This document shows, one piece after another, positions 10,502-22,289 of a DNA stretch of 64,000 nt (within the stretch, counting starts at the first letter, position 1; each line of letters begins with the position of its first letter). A model generated the notes under the pieces. That model saw only the letters and a list, made by a program, of their open reading frames with translations, did not search any database and was not told where the DNA came from. Source of the stretch: Rhizoctonia solani (lineage: Eukaryota; Basidiomycota; Agaricomycetes; Cantharellales; Ceratobasidiaceae); NCBI RefSeq assembly GCF_016906535.1, contig NC_057385.1, positions 2,604,001-2,668,000 of the forward strand, given 5' to 3'. A program made the translations under genes and the position numbers.

Positions 10502-12749
10502 ATGTCCGCCGAAAAAGCTGCTTTTGAGCGCGAAGTCGCTGAGCTCGAGGAGTTCTGGAAGGTTGTTTTCAGTAGCAGCAATCCCATGGTCATAACTCAT
10601 GAGCTGTCTTCCAGCAACCAAGATTTGCGAGGACCAAGAGGCCGTACACAGCTGCTCAAGTTGTGAGCAAGCGAGGAACCGTCCGAATTCAATATCCTTC
10701 CGATGTAATGGCAAAGAAGCTTTGGGCATTGCTTGAGGCTCACTCAAAATCTGGGACCCCCTCCCACACTTACGGAGCGTGAGTAAACGTCACTTGCTGC
10801 TCGAAGGACGCTCGCTAAGTGTCTAAATTCAACAGACTTGACCCTGTGCAAGTTACTCAGATGGCGAAGCACTTGGAGACTGTTTACGTTTCCGGATGGC
10901 AATCATCATCCACAGCTTCGTCGACTAATGAGCCCGGTCCAGATCTGGCTGGTTAGTAGCCATTAGCATTAATGAGCCTGCTACTAACTTTTAATACAGA
11001 TTATCCCTCCAACACTGTGCCTAATAAGGTTGAGCATTTGTTCTATGCACAGCTCTTCCATGGTATGCTTGTTTATTCATACCTTGAGTATTCTATACTG
11101 AACCCTGCTTACTAGACCGAAAGCAAAGGTCTGCTCGAGCACAATTATCCGAGGCTGAGCTTGCCAACACCCCGTACATCGACTACTTGAGACCACTTAT
11201 TGCTGATGGCGATACGGGTCATGGTGGTTTGACCGCTGTGATGAAGGCGAGTACATCGAGCATCGATTAATTTGACTTTAGACTTATTTCTTAAGTATAG
11301 TTGGTCAAAATGTTCGTCGAAAAGGGGGCTGCAGGAATCCACATTGAAGATCAGCGCCTGGAACGAAGAAATGTGGACATATGGCAGGAAAGGTGCTCGT
11401 CCCCATCTCTGGTAATTATTTAATATGCTATATTATACTTCATACTAAAAAAACTCTCAGAGCACATCAGCCGATTGGTCGCTATGCGTCTTCAGCTTGA
11501 TATTATGCATACATCTACTCTGGTAATCGCTCGTACCGATTCCGAGGCCGCCACCCTTATTACCTCACCTGTTGATCCTCGGGACCATCCTTTCATCTTG
11601 GGGGCAACTAACCCGGCATGCATTGATGATTACGCGGCCGGTGCAGGCGGAGTAGGCCTTGTCAAGGCCATGATAGATGCGGAGGCTCGCGGCTTGAGCG
11701 GTGCTCAGTTGCAAGTAAGTAGTCGGTCGATACGGCCTTGCAGACCTATTACTTACTGGATTCCATAGGCTGTCGAGGATAATTGGATTAATCAAGCCGG
11801 GCTTAAGACCTTCTCTGAGGTGCTTGGTGATGCACTCCAAAACAGGGAGTTAGCGCAGCTAAAGTGAACCAATTCCAACAAGAGGCAAACAAGGGATCGT
11901 TCGAAACAGGTATGTTTGGTCTCTTAGAAATTCTCTCAGAATTCACAACATCTTCGTTTAGCGGTACAACTTGCTCAAGGAAAGTATGGCCTACGAACCC
12001 TGCCCCCCTTCTCCTGGGACGCAGCACGCACCCGTGAAGGCTTCTACCGCTACCGTGGCGGAACTGCTGCTGCGATTGTCCGCGCCGCTGCTTTCGCCCC
12101 CCACGCCGATCTTCTTTGGATGGAGACCAAGAGCCCGATTCTTGCTCAGGTAAGATATTCTATTATAACTTCTGTGAAAAGTATCATTCATGAGGCTTGC
12201 TCCTTCACATCAGGCCAAGGAGTTTGCTAAGGGTGTACATGCCATTCGTCCAGGACACTGGCTCGCATATAACCTGAGTCCATCTTTCAACTGGGACGCC
12301 GCTGGTCTTAGCACCAAAGATATGCAAGACTACGTGTGGCAGCTCGGAAAACTGGGCTTTGTATGGCAGTTTATCACTGTGAGTATCACAGGGAATAACA
12401 GCCTTTTATTGTTGTTGACACACCATACCATAGCTTGGTGGATTGCACTCCAATGCATATATCAGCGAATTGTTCGCAAAGGCTTATGCAAAGGAAGGCA
12501 TGAAGGCATACGTCGAGCTTGTTCAGAGGCGTGAGAGGGACATTGGATGTGATGTCCTTACCCATCAAAAGGTAAGTTCAAAAGCTCTATGGATCGAGAT
12601 AGAATCTAACGCACCTCTCCTTTCACCAGTGGTCTGGCGCCGATTATGTCGACAGCCTCCTGATGACTGCTACAGGTGGTATTTCTTCCACAGCTGCCAT
12701 GGGCAAGGGCGTTACCGAGTCCCAGTTTGCTACGAAAGGGAAGCTGTAA
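10502..12749 (+). CDS. Isocitrate lyase, with two frame breaks
   Basis: Cleaves isocitrate to glyoxylate and succinate in the glyoxylate cycle, needed for growth on fatty acids and C2 compounds. The protein starts [19 protein letters not shown]. Conserved blocks follow in order: [31 protein letters not shown], the catalytic signature [29 protein letters not shown], and the end [13 protein letters not shown] with TAA at 12747-12749. The frame breaks once at about 11354, just before the signature, and once at the AAAA run 11839-11842. One added base repairs each. The intron 11247-11300 has a GC donor (GCGAGT). The C-terminal tripeptide GKL is only a weak match to a peroxisomal PTS1. HADH is the divergent neighbour. 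Confidence 0.9.
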
Positions 12750-13534
12750 TGGCTTGTGAATATTTGTTTAGACTGTACCATACATTTTACACGTTTGTAT
12801 TACGGAATTTAAGAGCTTTTCTATAGTCAATCAAGCCCTTTCACTGTGATTTTGCGAGTAGAATAAGTTATGTGAGCTTCTGTTTAAATTGGTAGTATGG
12901 TGGTGGGAATGGGGAACTTAATCCGAGTAGAAAGTCTGACGGATTCTGTGCTAAGTTGTACGGTAGGCCCCCGTCGGTAGGTATTTCCGCAATGAGTGCA
13001 CTCAAGCTAGTTTGAGAGGCACCTACTGATCATCACAAGCACAGGCTTATCTCGTCACATATGTGTCAGTCTTGAGAGTAAGTGGCGTGGTGTGGGGAAG
13101 CAAGCACCAGTCCATCATTACTATAAGTATTCCTAGCTTCCTATCTCAGCAACGTATCTCTACTACTCTGTTTAGAAAAGGGGAAACATCAAAGAAGAGA
13201 CAAACATAGTTAGGGATTGAACCGTTTTAGACGAATAGGAGCCAGGATAATTGCAAATTACGGTTCAAACTTCCCTCACTATCAACGACCACGTGACTTT
13301 GTGGACGTTGTGCGTGACCGCGTTATTTATTGCTGGACGCTCAGACCTTGGAATAATCCGCTGTGACTCTGGTTCGGGCACAACTTGAAATACATAATAC
13401 AAAGATCAGCGTGAAAGTGAGGTGAGTTGCGACTTTCAGCCTGGCGGCTTGCGCTAACACTGGTTTCATCTAGACCAGCGATTTAAGAGCATCCGGCGTC
13501 TTTTAGATTAAACATTCACCATTAACTTACCTCC
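12750..13534. other. Intergenic region between ICL and the Scm3-like gene
   Basis: 785 bp with no recognised gene. A CACGTG at 13290-13295 lies 240 bp before the next ATG, within an upstream region that probably holds the promoter and 5' UTR of the Scm3-like gene. Confidence 0.5.
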
Positions 13535-16500
13535 ATGGTATTCGATGCGACAACTAAAGCCTTCAACCTTTCTGGACCCGCCCATGACCGTTCATCAGAT
13601 CCTTCTACCTCCGCCGTACCAACTCCCCCAACTGGCATAGCTCGCCCCGTCAAACGTCGACGAACCACTCAACCTCGAACAATGTCATCAACTCCAACGT
13701 CTAGCCCGGCTCCTACTCCTGTAATTGACTTGGACGCACTAGATGCTGCCCGCCGTCGTGCCTCCAGTCGGGTCATGTCGCTATGGGAGAGTTTGGCAGA
13801 AAAATACGCTCGACCCATTGAAGAAGACGACGAAATAGACATTCTTACCGGAAAGATATGCAAAGACCGCGGCGTATTACGCTCGGTCTCAGAGCGGGGA
13901 TGGAAGATCGGTAGTTTCGGAGAGGCACTCGAAGTCGAACCTCTGGTACTAGTTAGTGAAGGAGAAACTGAAACCGGAGCCAGCGAGGCCGATGATGAAG
14001 GAGAGGGAGATGATGATACTGAGGGAGAAGGAACTGAAGGAGTAGAAGGCACGGAAGAAGTGGAAGAAGATCCACTCGGGAGCTGGTCTTACGACTGGCA
14101 GTATCGTGCGTTGCCTCCTCCCCGACCAGAGCTTTCACCACAAGATGCAGAAGATCTCAAAGAGTTTTTGGCCGCCGAAAATGCAATTCGAGAAAGCCTA
14201 CGCAAGTCTGGGAAGCGACCAGAATCGGACGATGATGACATAGTCTATCTTGGCGATAGCTTGCATAATACTGATGGGACGCTCCGCAATGACGAAACCA
14301 GCGACGACGAGTTCGCGTCTATGGTAATGACCGATAATTCAACTATACGTTACATGAAATACGAAGACGATGACGACGAACTGGATGATGTGGAACCAAT
14401 GGCTTCCATTCTTGGTGCTCTGGCTCTCAGCAGGACCCCAAAGAAACAGACATCCGTCTTGTCGACCCGCCAGCCTAAAGATGAGGATATGGATAGCAAA
14501 CACGTTCCATTGTTGACCTCGCCTCAGGATAACAACGCGAACCGGAATCACCCGGATGTTGGATCCCAAGCCAGCGCAATTCGTTCTCCCCCTGGTATTT
14601 CATGTGCTAACAGTTGCTCTGGGATAAGTGCAGATGATGATCTGATTGTGATCGATTCGGACTCGGACGACGAACCCGGACCAACAAACAATTCTGGGTT
14701 GAAGTCTGAGATTTCGGCTGGCTCGTTCTCTCAACATGTTGCGCCCCCCGCGAATACGCCCATTTCCAGTGTACAAGCTCGGCATAGGCCTTCTAACATT
14801 CCGACGGTTGGTTCTGCTGTCGCTCTTTCCAATGACCATAGCCCTGCTGTTCGACTTAACCGATTATCGAGGACACCAGTCGCTGGCGCTGCGTCCTTGC
14901 TTAATTCATCCACTGCACAACATCGCTCGCCGAAATCACTGCCTGGATCCCCAACTGGCAACTCCCTCGTAACGGGAAAGTATATATCGAAGCATGGTTC
15001 GGCGGGACTGACTCCAAGATCCCGGACTCCAAGATCCGAGACAAAAACAACGACGACACACGCTCCTCCACAATCTAGCGTACGCAACTCTGGTTCTGTA
15101 CTAGAGCCCCATACGCCGATAAAGAACGAATCTAGTCTATCCTTCATTGGTGAAGCTGACCCCTGTCATAATCCTTCGGACGTTCAAGCGCATGGGAGCA
15201 AATCCTCGACTGGGACAACGCGACAAAAAAAACCCTTGTCCAAAACTGGATCTGAAGAGATGCAAACAGTAGCGGCACGCCAAAGCTCGTCTTCACACAG
15301 GGGTGCCCGAAGTTCCAAGCCATCCACATCAACTCCAACCACTTCACCATCAAGCCAGTCTAAGTCTCCGATAAAGTACGTTTACGTTAAATCTTGGGTC
15401 GGGCAGAATCTGATCATCCCTGCAGGCGCAGGAAAAAAGCGGTTGTAGTCGAGGTTGTCCTCCCCACACCAAGGAAAGCGCCCAAAGTTAAAACAGAATT
15501 AACCACGCCATCGCTTCCTCTCACACCAAAAGACAAAGGCTTGGATACTGCCAGGACTGCTTCCAACGAACGATCCCATTTGGAATCCAACGGCTCGGCT
15601 CGAGGCTCTGAGCAGCCTGTCCCAGCTCCAGCGAGCAGCTACACTAAAGTCAATAGCTTGCTCATAGTTAGGTCTGGCGTTGAATCGGGTTCTAAGCGAA
15701 AAAGGTCGTTGGATGGCGCCGAGCTCACCGAGAGTGCGGACAGTAGTCTGGAGCCGAGGGGAAATATTATCCTGATGGAGCCGAGAGCAGCTCCTCACCA
15801 CACTTGTTATTCATCTGATTCAATAGAGCGGAATCGACCTGCCATTTGCTGCTCTACCCATCCCCAACAATATTCTGGATTATATTCGCACGCCCCTGTC
15901 CCTTCCCAGCCCGCACACACGCACTCAACGCACCACTATCCTAATCTGCCCGTCTATCAGCATCAGCACCAACACCAGCATTTACATACACACCTCCCCT
16001 ACCCATTGCCGCAGCTTCCTTTCACTGCCAACGAGTTAACAGAGGCCGCTTTTAAGTTGATTCACGGATTATCTACATTCCACCAACCATCTGGAACAAA
16101 CGGCTCATCTGGATCTGGATCTAGCTTTTGGTTTCCTGGAGCACAGTTTCCTTTTGGGTTTGCTGGCACTGGTTCTGGTCGAGCGGGACCAAGCTCCGAA
16201 GCTCTAGCTCCGAAGCTAGAGGAGCCTCCAAGTCAGGAAAAGATGTCAAATGAATTTATCCCAAGTTCACAAGAACATGAGCGAAAAGCGGAGACCTTAT
16301 GCATGCCACTCGATGAGAAACCCTCTAAATTGGTCTCCACGGGATCCAACCAGACCGCCCCCTCATTACCATATCCCAAAAACCTGGCTCTGGCCACTCC
16401 AAACTCGTCCTTAGGGAGAGACACATACAATGACGAAACGGCGGGCCTCTCCGCAGTTACCCCACCAGACTCATTGAACTCGGAGATGAAAGTCCCTGAG

Positions 16501-16713
16501 CGGGAGATGAGCGTCATCGATATAGATTCCGACAGTGATGATGAACTGGCAATATGCGACGCTGGAGCGGGCTCGATGAGATGGGAACCCCCCATCAAGA
16601 AAGAGGCGGACTTTGGTGATGGGCCTAAAAAACACCCGGATTCGAGCAAACTCTCTATGAACGATCGAGCTTCGACCCGTATCAGTCCCGTCAAGTTAAA
16701 GAGGATGACTTAA
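13535..16713 (+). CDS. Scm3/HJURP-like CENP-A histone chaperone candidate
   Basis: Two exons (13535-15375 and 15426-16713) encode 1,042 residues; the single 50-nt intron joins SPIK to RRKKA. Residues about 70-120 contain RRRASSRVMSLWESLAEKY followed by EDDEIDILTG and DRGVLRS. This resembles the Scm3 domain (loader of centromeric histone CENP-A), whose members show a W-E..F/Y.. helix then DEIDL.TGEI..D.G.LR. Long acidic stretches (13980-14070 and 14220-14400) fit a histone chaperone. Three hydrophobic-acidic SUMO-interaction-like motifs are visible: DDIVYLGDS, DDLIVIDSDSDDE and VIDIDSDSDDE. A His/Gln-rich patch lies near 15958-15990. Most of the rest is Ser/Pro-rich and probably disordered. 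The assignment rests on one short domain, so an unrelated acidic nuclear protein remains possible. Confidence 0.6.
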
Positions 16714-16943
16714 TCCCTGTGTTTTATTATCTAGTTATTGGATTCCAGAGATTTTGTGTATTGTATCTTTTAGTGTATTGTACTCGGAGATGGATAACAG
16801 TGGTACTCTAGATCTATTATTGTGGCCACTCATACTTTAACGGATGTGCACAATGGCATTGTTAAACGAGTATTGTTTTCAGTATGCGTGCTTGATGGTA
16901 CAAGATGATCATGTGGATTGTGCTAAACTCAATACACTGGACA

Positions 16944-18522
16944 TCATGGTCTACTTTTCGAGTTTGAAGACACATGCAAATCACCCTTGCCTGAAGATTG
17001 AGCACCATTCTGTGACTTCAACGCAGACCCTGAGGTGTGTTTGGACTGTGGTTTTCGTCGTAGATTACCCACTAGAGATTCGGAAGGAGGTTTCATAAGT
17101 ATGGGTCCGGAAGTTTCGTCCGGTCGCTTGATTCCAGGCTTTGAGAGTTTAGGCGTGGGCCTTGATGACCTGGTCGAACCAAGTATACGCGGGGTTTGAC
17201 GCGTTTGAGCCTCAGCTGCCTGAGCGATCTCGACCTTAGGCCTTGTAAGGGCGGTGTATGGCGACTGAGATGCCGCAGTTAACTTCGACGAATTTTTAGA
17301 GTTGAGAGTTATAGGGGCCATGATGGGGGCCGCGAACTTGGGCGAGGCATCCGACCCATTCCCATGCTGGAAAGCAGTACGGCTTGGAGATCTAAGTACC
17401 TTTGCTCCCCTATTGAGTCCGCGTATTCCTCCCACTTTTACTGATTGTTTTTTGGCCCCCATTCCCTTGAGCTTCCATCTGATACCTACATCCTCCGATA
17501 AGCGGCCACGCAATGCAGCTTCATGATCTTGACGGCGCCACATGCGTATGCGCCGCATTTCCCGGCGGCTAAGTCTTGCCATCGCCTTGGCTTCACGATC
17601 GGCGATTTCGAGGTTCCATTGCATGTCCATCTCCCTGCCCTTCTTTAGTATAACCAAAAGTGAGTTGCGAACAGCTTTGATCACGCTTGTCCAGGGTGCA
17701 TGATAGATGGGAATTCTAGGATAAAAGACGTAATACCAGTCTATTATTGAATGTCCGATCAAAATGCAAGGGATAAAAATGAAGGGCTAGTGGGGTACGA
17801 ACCTCGAAGTAACCACTTGGACTCCAAATCTTCAGAATTTTTGAATATTATTTTGCCAGTCTGATGGTCCACGTCTGCTCCTCGTGTGGATACTAGTTGG
17901 ACGGCTTCGTTCAGCTTGCGCTTGAGCCTCACCCGAACGACCCCACTATATGACAGCATTAGTATTTCGATAAACGCTGCATAAAGTACCAAGACACCTT
18001 TTATGCGTAGATTTTATGGGCATGATATATGTTCTGGCAAATTTGATGCGCTTTTTACGTTTAAAAATGGGGAAATCTCGTTGCGGGGGTGGCAGAGGCT
18101 TCAGTCCCCCAGTGGGTTGAATCACAACACCAAGCCTTTTAAGCATAGCATTAGGATATGCCCTAATATTGAAATACTCGTGACTAGAGTAAGGAAGAGA
18201 TTTCTCGTCCCAGGTTGCTGCAGGATGTACTGGATCGACGCGAGCACCACGTTTGATTGGTTCATAGTTCAATATCGGTCTAATTGTCCCTCGCTTCGCG
18301 CGCAGACGCTAACAAATACCATGCAATTGAACCGCAAGACGAGGAAAGATAGCAACAGTTTACACTCACTTGCAATGAGCGAATAGACTCTGCAGGAGGA
18401 AGCGACGCAAGTTCAAGAGCTGGTAAACTCTGAGGTTTGAAATTACTTGGGTGCTTTGATACCTTAGTGGCCATTCCTCTAGTACCACATTGAAACAAAA
18501 TAGACGTAGCTCTAAGAGCCAT
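16944..18522 (-). CDS. Unrecognised basic protein, possibly mitochondrial
   Basis: I do not recognise the family. At least four exons read: MALRATSILFQCGTRGMATK (presequence-like, Arg/Ser/Thr, no acids) then LASLPPAESIRSL; PIKRGARVDPVHPAATWD..HEYFNIRAYPNAMLKRLGV and FKRKKRIKFARTYIMP; VRVRLKRKLNEAVQLVSTRGADVD; and DWYYVFYPRIPIYHAPW with RNSLLVILKKGREM. These segments look conserved in composition, with ordered aromatic and basic residues. The last 170 residues are Ser/Pro/Lys-rich low complexity ending at the stop at 16944. A mitochondrial translation or RNA role would fit the charge, but this is speculation. The start is 170 bp from the divergent ECT1 start. Confidence 0.6.
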
Positions 18523-18692
18523 TTGGTAGTTGTAGATTAAGACGAGGTAGCAGTATCAAATATGACGCTTCCTAATCAGTATCACGTGAGCGCGCAATTG
18601 TTTGTATCCTGAGTGATCAATCGCGCGAACCCCACGAGATATCATGGACTGCCCGATATACCTCTGTCTCCGGCCTAGTCACACCTCCCACC
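18523..18692. promoter_or_regulatory. Compact divergent promoter with CACGTG
   Basis: Only 170 bp separate the minus-strand gene start (18522) from the ECT1-like start (18693). ATCACGTGAG is at 18581-18590, near the middle. Confidence 0.5.
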
Positions 18693-20267
18693 ATGACGGT
18701 TGAATCTCCCAAAGCTCGACTATGGTGAGGCGACTTCGCATATACCTACTTCTCTCTCCTTGGATTGACGTGAGCACAGGATCGACGGCTGCTTCGACGG
18801 TTTTCATTTTGCACACGCCAATGCCGTCCGCCAAAGCAGGAAGTTTGGTGACTATGTGATTGTTGGCGTCCACTCGGATCGCCTGATTGAAAAGTGAGCA
18901 AATGATGTTGATCCCTCTCCGATTTCGATTGCTGAGATGAGAGTAACGATAGAAATAAGGGACCCACTCTATTCGACGAACGCGAAAGGCGAGTTCAATT
19001 GGGGAAATCCTACCAGAGAGACCCTCAACATTGGTTATTCAGGTACGATCTAATTCGTGGATGCCGGTGGGTAAATGAAGTTGCAGAAGGTTCGTGCAGA
19101 TGAATCCATCTCACCATGTCGCGTTTATCATACACCCCGGTAGATGTGCCATATATCACAGACATGGACTATGTGGCCAAATACAATATCGGTGGGATAC
19201 AATATATTTTCAGCATGGCAAAACTGATTTCCATTCAGATTACGTTTGCCATGGAGATGATCCTGTGCTGGTCAGTACTGTCGACCGTTCTGATGTCCCA
19301 CCGATAACCCAAAAGAATTATAATAGGATGCTGATGGTAAAATCTAATTAATTCTGAAGTGTATACTCAGTAAATCAAGTCACTAAAAGGAAAGGATTGC
19401 TACGAAAATGCAAAGAAGGCGGGAAAATATAAGGAATATCCACGAACGTGCGTAACGATCTGGTGCCTTTTATCAATAATCCTAATGTACTAGATGATGG
19501 CTCCAGGACTGGTATTTCTACCACGTCCTTGATTGATCGTATATTGCTTCCAGAAACTCGACTACTCGCACCCGAAGAGGCACTCTGGAAACTCATCGAT
19601 GATTTCGCAACATCTTGTCCAGAACCTCCCCCAATTATTGATCTCTCAGATCCAAACAACCGACATGATACCTTGCCGCGAGATAACCCTCGGGATGTAA
19701 TCTACATTGGTGCCTCTTGGGATGTATTTGGTGCCGGGCACGTAGAATTACTCCGTCGGGCCCATCAAACACGCAAAGACGCTTATTTGATTGTTGGAGT
19801 ATGGGGAGAACAGGTGAGCAGTGGCCTATTTTATATTTTGATGTGAACATAATCAATATGCTCAGGCTACATGGGATGAATGCGGCGAACGTCCATTGCT
19901 GGATACTTTGGAGCGGGTGCTGGCCGTTCTTCAATGTCGAGTAAGCTCCGTTACCTCCATCGTATTTGGCGTTAAAATGATTTCCCAGTACACTTCTGCG
20001 GTGATAATCGATGCTCCTGTGGAGCCGACCGCAGCTTTCTTGTCTGAAGTAACTGCCAAGTTTGTCGTCAATCCTGGACACAACTTTTCTATTACCAACG
20101 ACATCCAGGTAAGTTCGTGATTTTGATAAGTGGGGTCCGCTAATGGAACGCACGTTTAGGTACTCCCGGTTTCGGTTCCCAAGTTACAGACTATCAATGA
20201 GCTGCGTGAACGACTCAAAGATCGCAAGGATTTATACTCTGCGCGGCAGAAGAAGAAGCGTACATAG
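18693..20267 (+). CDS. Ethanolamine-phosphate cytidylyltransferase (ECT1/PCYT2-like)
   Basis: Makes CDP-ethanolamine from CTP and phosphoethanolamine in the Kennedy pathway for phosphatidylethanolamine. Two cytidylyltransferase-like domains are present. Domain 1 reads WIDGCFDGFHFAHANAVRQ, FGDYVIVGVHSD, KGPTLFDERERR, RWVNEV, TDMDYVAKYNI-DYVCHGDD, then TGISTTSLIDRILLPETR. Domain 2 reads DVIYIGASWDVFGAGHVELL, AYLIVGVWGEQ, and LERVLAVLQCR. The end is YSARQKKKRT with TAG at 20265-20267. The two-domain layout and RTTGISTTSLIDR-type linker distinguish it from choline-phosphate cytidylyltransferase. About ten short introns are inferred from reading-frame continuity. The nucleotide-binding HxGH motif is altered in both halves (HFAH and GAGH). 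The gene is convergent with prenylcysteine oxidase, 197 bp apart. Confidence 0.88.
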
Positions 20268-20464
20268 TCGTGTTATCTACCTCGGCGTACCATTGGTCTC
20301 TTTATGATTTGTTTTCTATATGTTAATCCAGCTGCTGAGTCAAGCCCGCATTTATGCTCAAATTCGGAACTTGCTAGTTAAATTGCTTGATAATACTATA
20401 CAGTCTGAAGGTATACTAAATGAAATTGAAGCAATAGCGATGTTTCAGAACTTCGTTGATCAAC

Positions 20465-22289
20465 TCAGCAATCCCAACCATAGGCGAAGTCAGCGGGCTT
20501 GACTTCGTTTGGATACTCATCTGACTTGTACCCGCAGACTCCGCGTCCATAGCGATCATGCAAAAGTAAGTCAACAGCATTTAGAGACGCAATCGTCTCT
20601 GTCTCCATGGTCGAAATGAAGCTAAATAGGATGTGTCAGATATTATGGCTATTGTAGTGAGGGTAGTCACAAACTCACGGCTCGAAGGCATTGACGTAAT
20701 AAAGACCGTCAGTGGGCTTAACAGAAGGGAACGTAGTTGTCGGTGGTAATCGAGGATATGCGTCCCACTCCTTCCTGCGAGTCCAACCAACCGTACCCGC
20801 ACCGAAGAGCTTTTCAAGCCACTCATCGGCCACACGTTCTTTGGAGAAGATCTTAACGATGTACTCGGGAGGTTGACCCGCGCGTTGAATCCGCTCGTGA
20901 TAGGTTAGACTGTTGAATTCTGGCTCGGTTGATCCCGAGGAAGTGGTAAGAATCGTTTGAGGAATAGGCGTTTCTGGAGCAGAGGGGAAAAAGTATGACC
21001 CCTGTGGATGTTCTGCGGTTGTGGCAAGCAAGGTGACGTGAAGATGCACATAATCCACAGGTGGGAACGCTTTCTCGAGATTGAGGTCCGCGGCCTCAAT
21101 CTTAATACCAGTACTTTTGTATGGTGCAGCGAGAACAACAGCATCATATGTCTTCTCATCAGCGCCTTCAACAGCAAGATGCCATTTGCCACTGCTGCCC
21201 TGACGTAGGTGCTGGACAGTTGTTTTTAGGTGTATTTTGGAGCCGCTCTCCTTGGCCCATCTTTCGAACACCTGCCAATTTCCACCAGCGACACTGTGAG
21301 CTCCGTTTGCAGCCATGCTCACCATGCCCTCAAGTGCATGAATATCGTCAACGTTTTGGCCATAGTTAACGCGCGTTGCAGCTTCTATGAGTTCGTGGGT
21401 AAAGAGTGGGCTAACACCATTCTCAGTCAAGTATTTTGAAGTGGGTACGGCAGTGATGTGAGTGAAGTTGAGCGACGAAGCAATTGCAGTGATGGACGGA
21501 TATGGGTGCCGCGGCTGATATAGTTTAAGGTATGTGTCAACCATATCTTTTACTCTAAAACGATAATTAGAAAGTATGTTCTAGCGTAATCACAGGAACG
21601 TACAGCGTTCGAACTTTGAGCGGGGAATAGCCATATCTCCAGAAAAGTTTGGCAGTTGTCCACCAGCTTCTCCATCCCCCGCCACTCAACTGATATAATT
21701 AAGTAGACGATCCAAATCACCCATTGACATGACTCACTGTGAGGACGAATTCATTGCCGTTCCAAATACCAGTTTCTTCGTTTTCATCGCCATACTTGAT
21801 CACAGAAAGGTTAAACTCCTTTACAGCACGAACAATGTTTTTATTGGCGTCAACGTAAATCGAACCACCGAGTTCCACAGTTGGAATGGTCTCGTCATCG
21901 TACGGTCGAACCGTTGTGCTGCCTGGAATACTGTAAGTGAGCTTGTTTGAATGTAGGATGAACAAGGGCCACGCACGACCACCAATATAATCGCTCTTTT
22001 CATATATCGTTATCGTTATATTCTCGCCCAATCTTGACTTTGCTCGTGATAGCCAGAATGCAGCGGAAGACCCAGCGGCGCCTATAATCGGCATTAGTAT
22101 GTGATTCAAATTCATATGTGTCACGAAATAATTACCAGCTCCAATGATGGCCACCTTGAACTCATCAGTGCCGAACTTTTGCTGGCCTGTCAGCGGATGT
22201 TGACCAGAGTGTAAGTTGTGCTGCGACGACGCTTGGGCGCCGTATACGCAAACGGAAGTTGCGAGTACTGCCTTGAGTACCGCTCGCAT
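20465..22289 (-). CDS. Prenylcysteine oxidase-like FAD enzyme with signal peptide
   Basis: Members cleave the thioether of farnesyl- or geranylgeranyl-cysteine released from degraded prenylated proteins, in lysosome/vacuole-type compartments. The N-terminus MRAVLKAVLATSVCVYGAQA is a signal peptide. The FAD-binding motif VAIIGAGAAGSSAAFWLSRA is formed by joining exons across an intron, then YEKSDYIGGR. Further blocks are TVELGGSIYVDANKN, NYGQNVDDIHALEGMVSMA, AANGAHSVAGGNWQVFERW (the substrate-side region of the family), and GLYYVNAFEP. The last exon encodes NAVDLLLHDRYGRGVC and ends FAYGWDC, with TGA as the complement of 20465-20467. A TATA-like element lies about 45 bp before the start. Confidence 0.85.

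Noticed and set aside
13669..14141. Minus-strand Ser-rich frames
   Set aside because: Antisense of acidic Asp/Glu codon runs in the Scm3-like gene.
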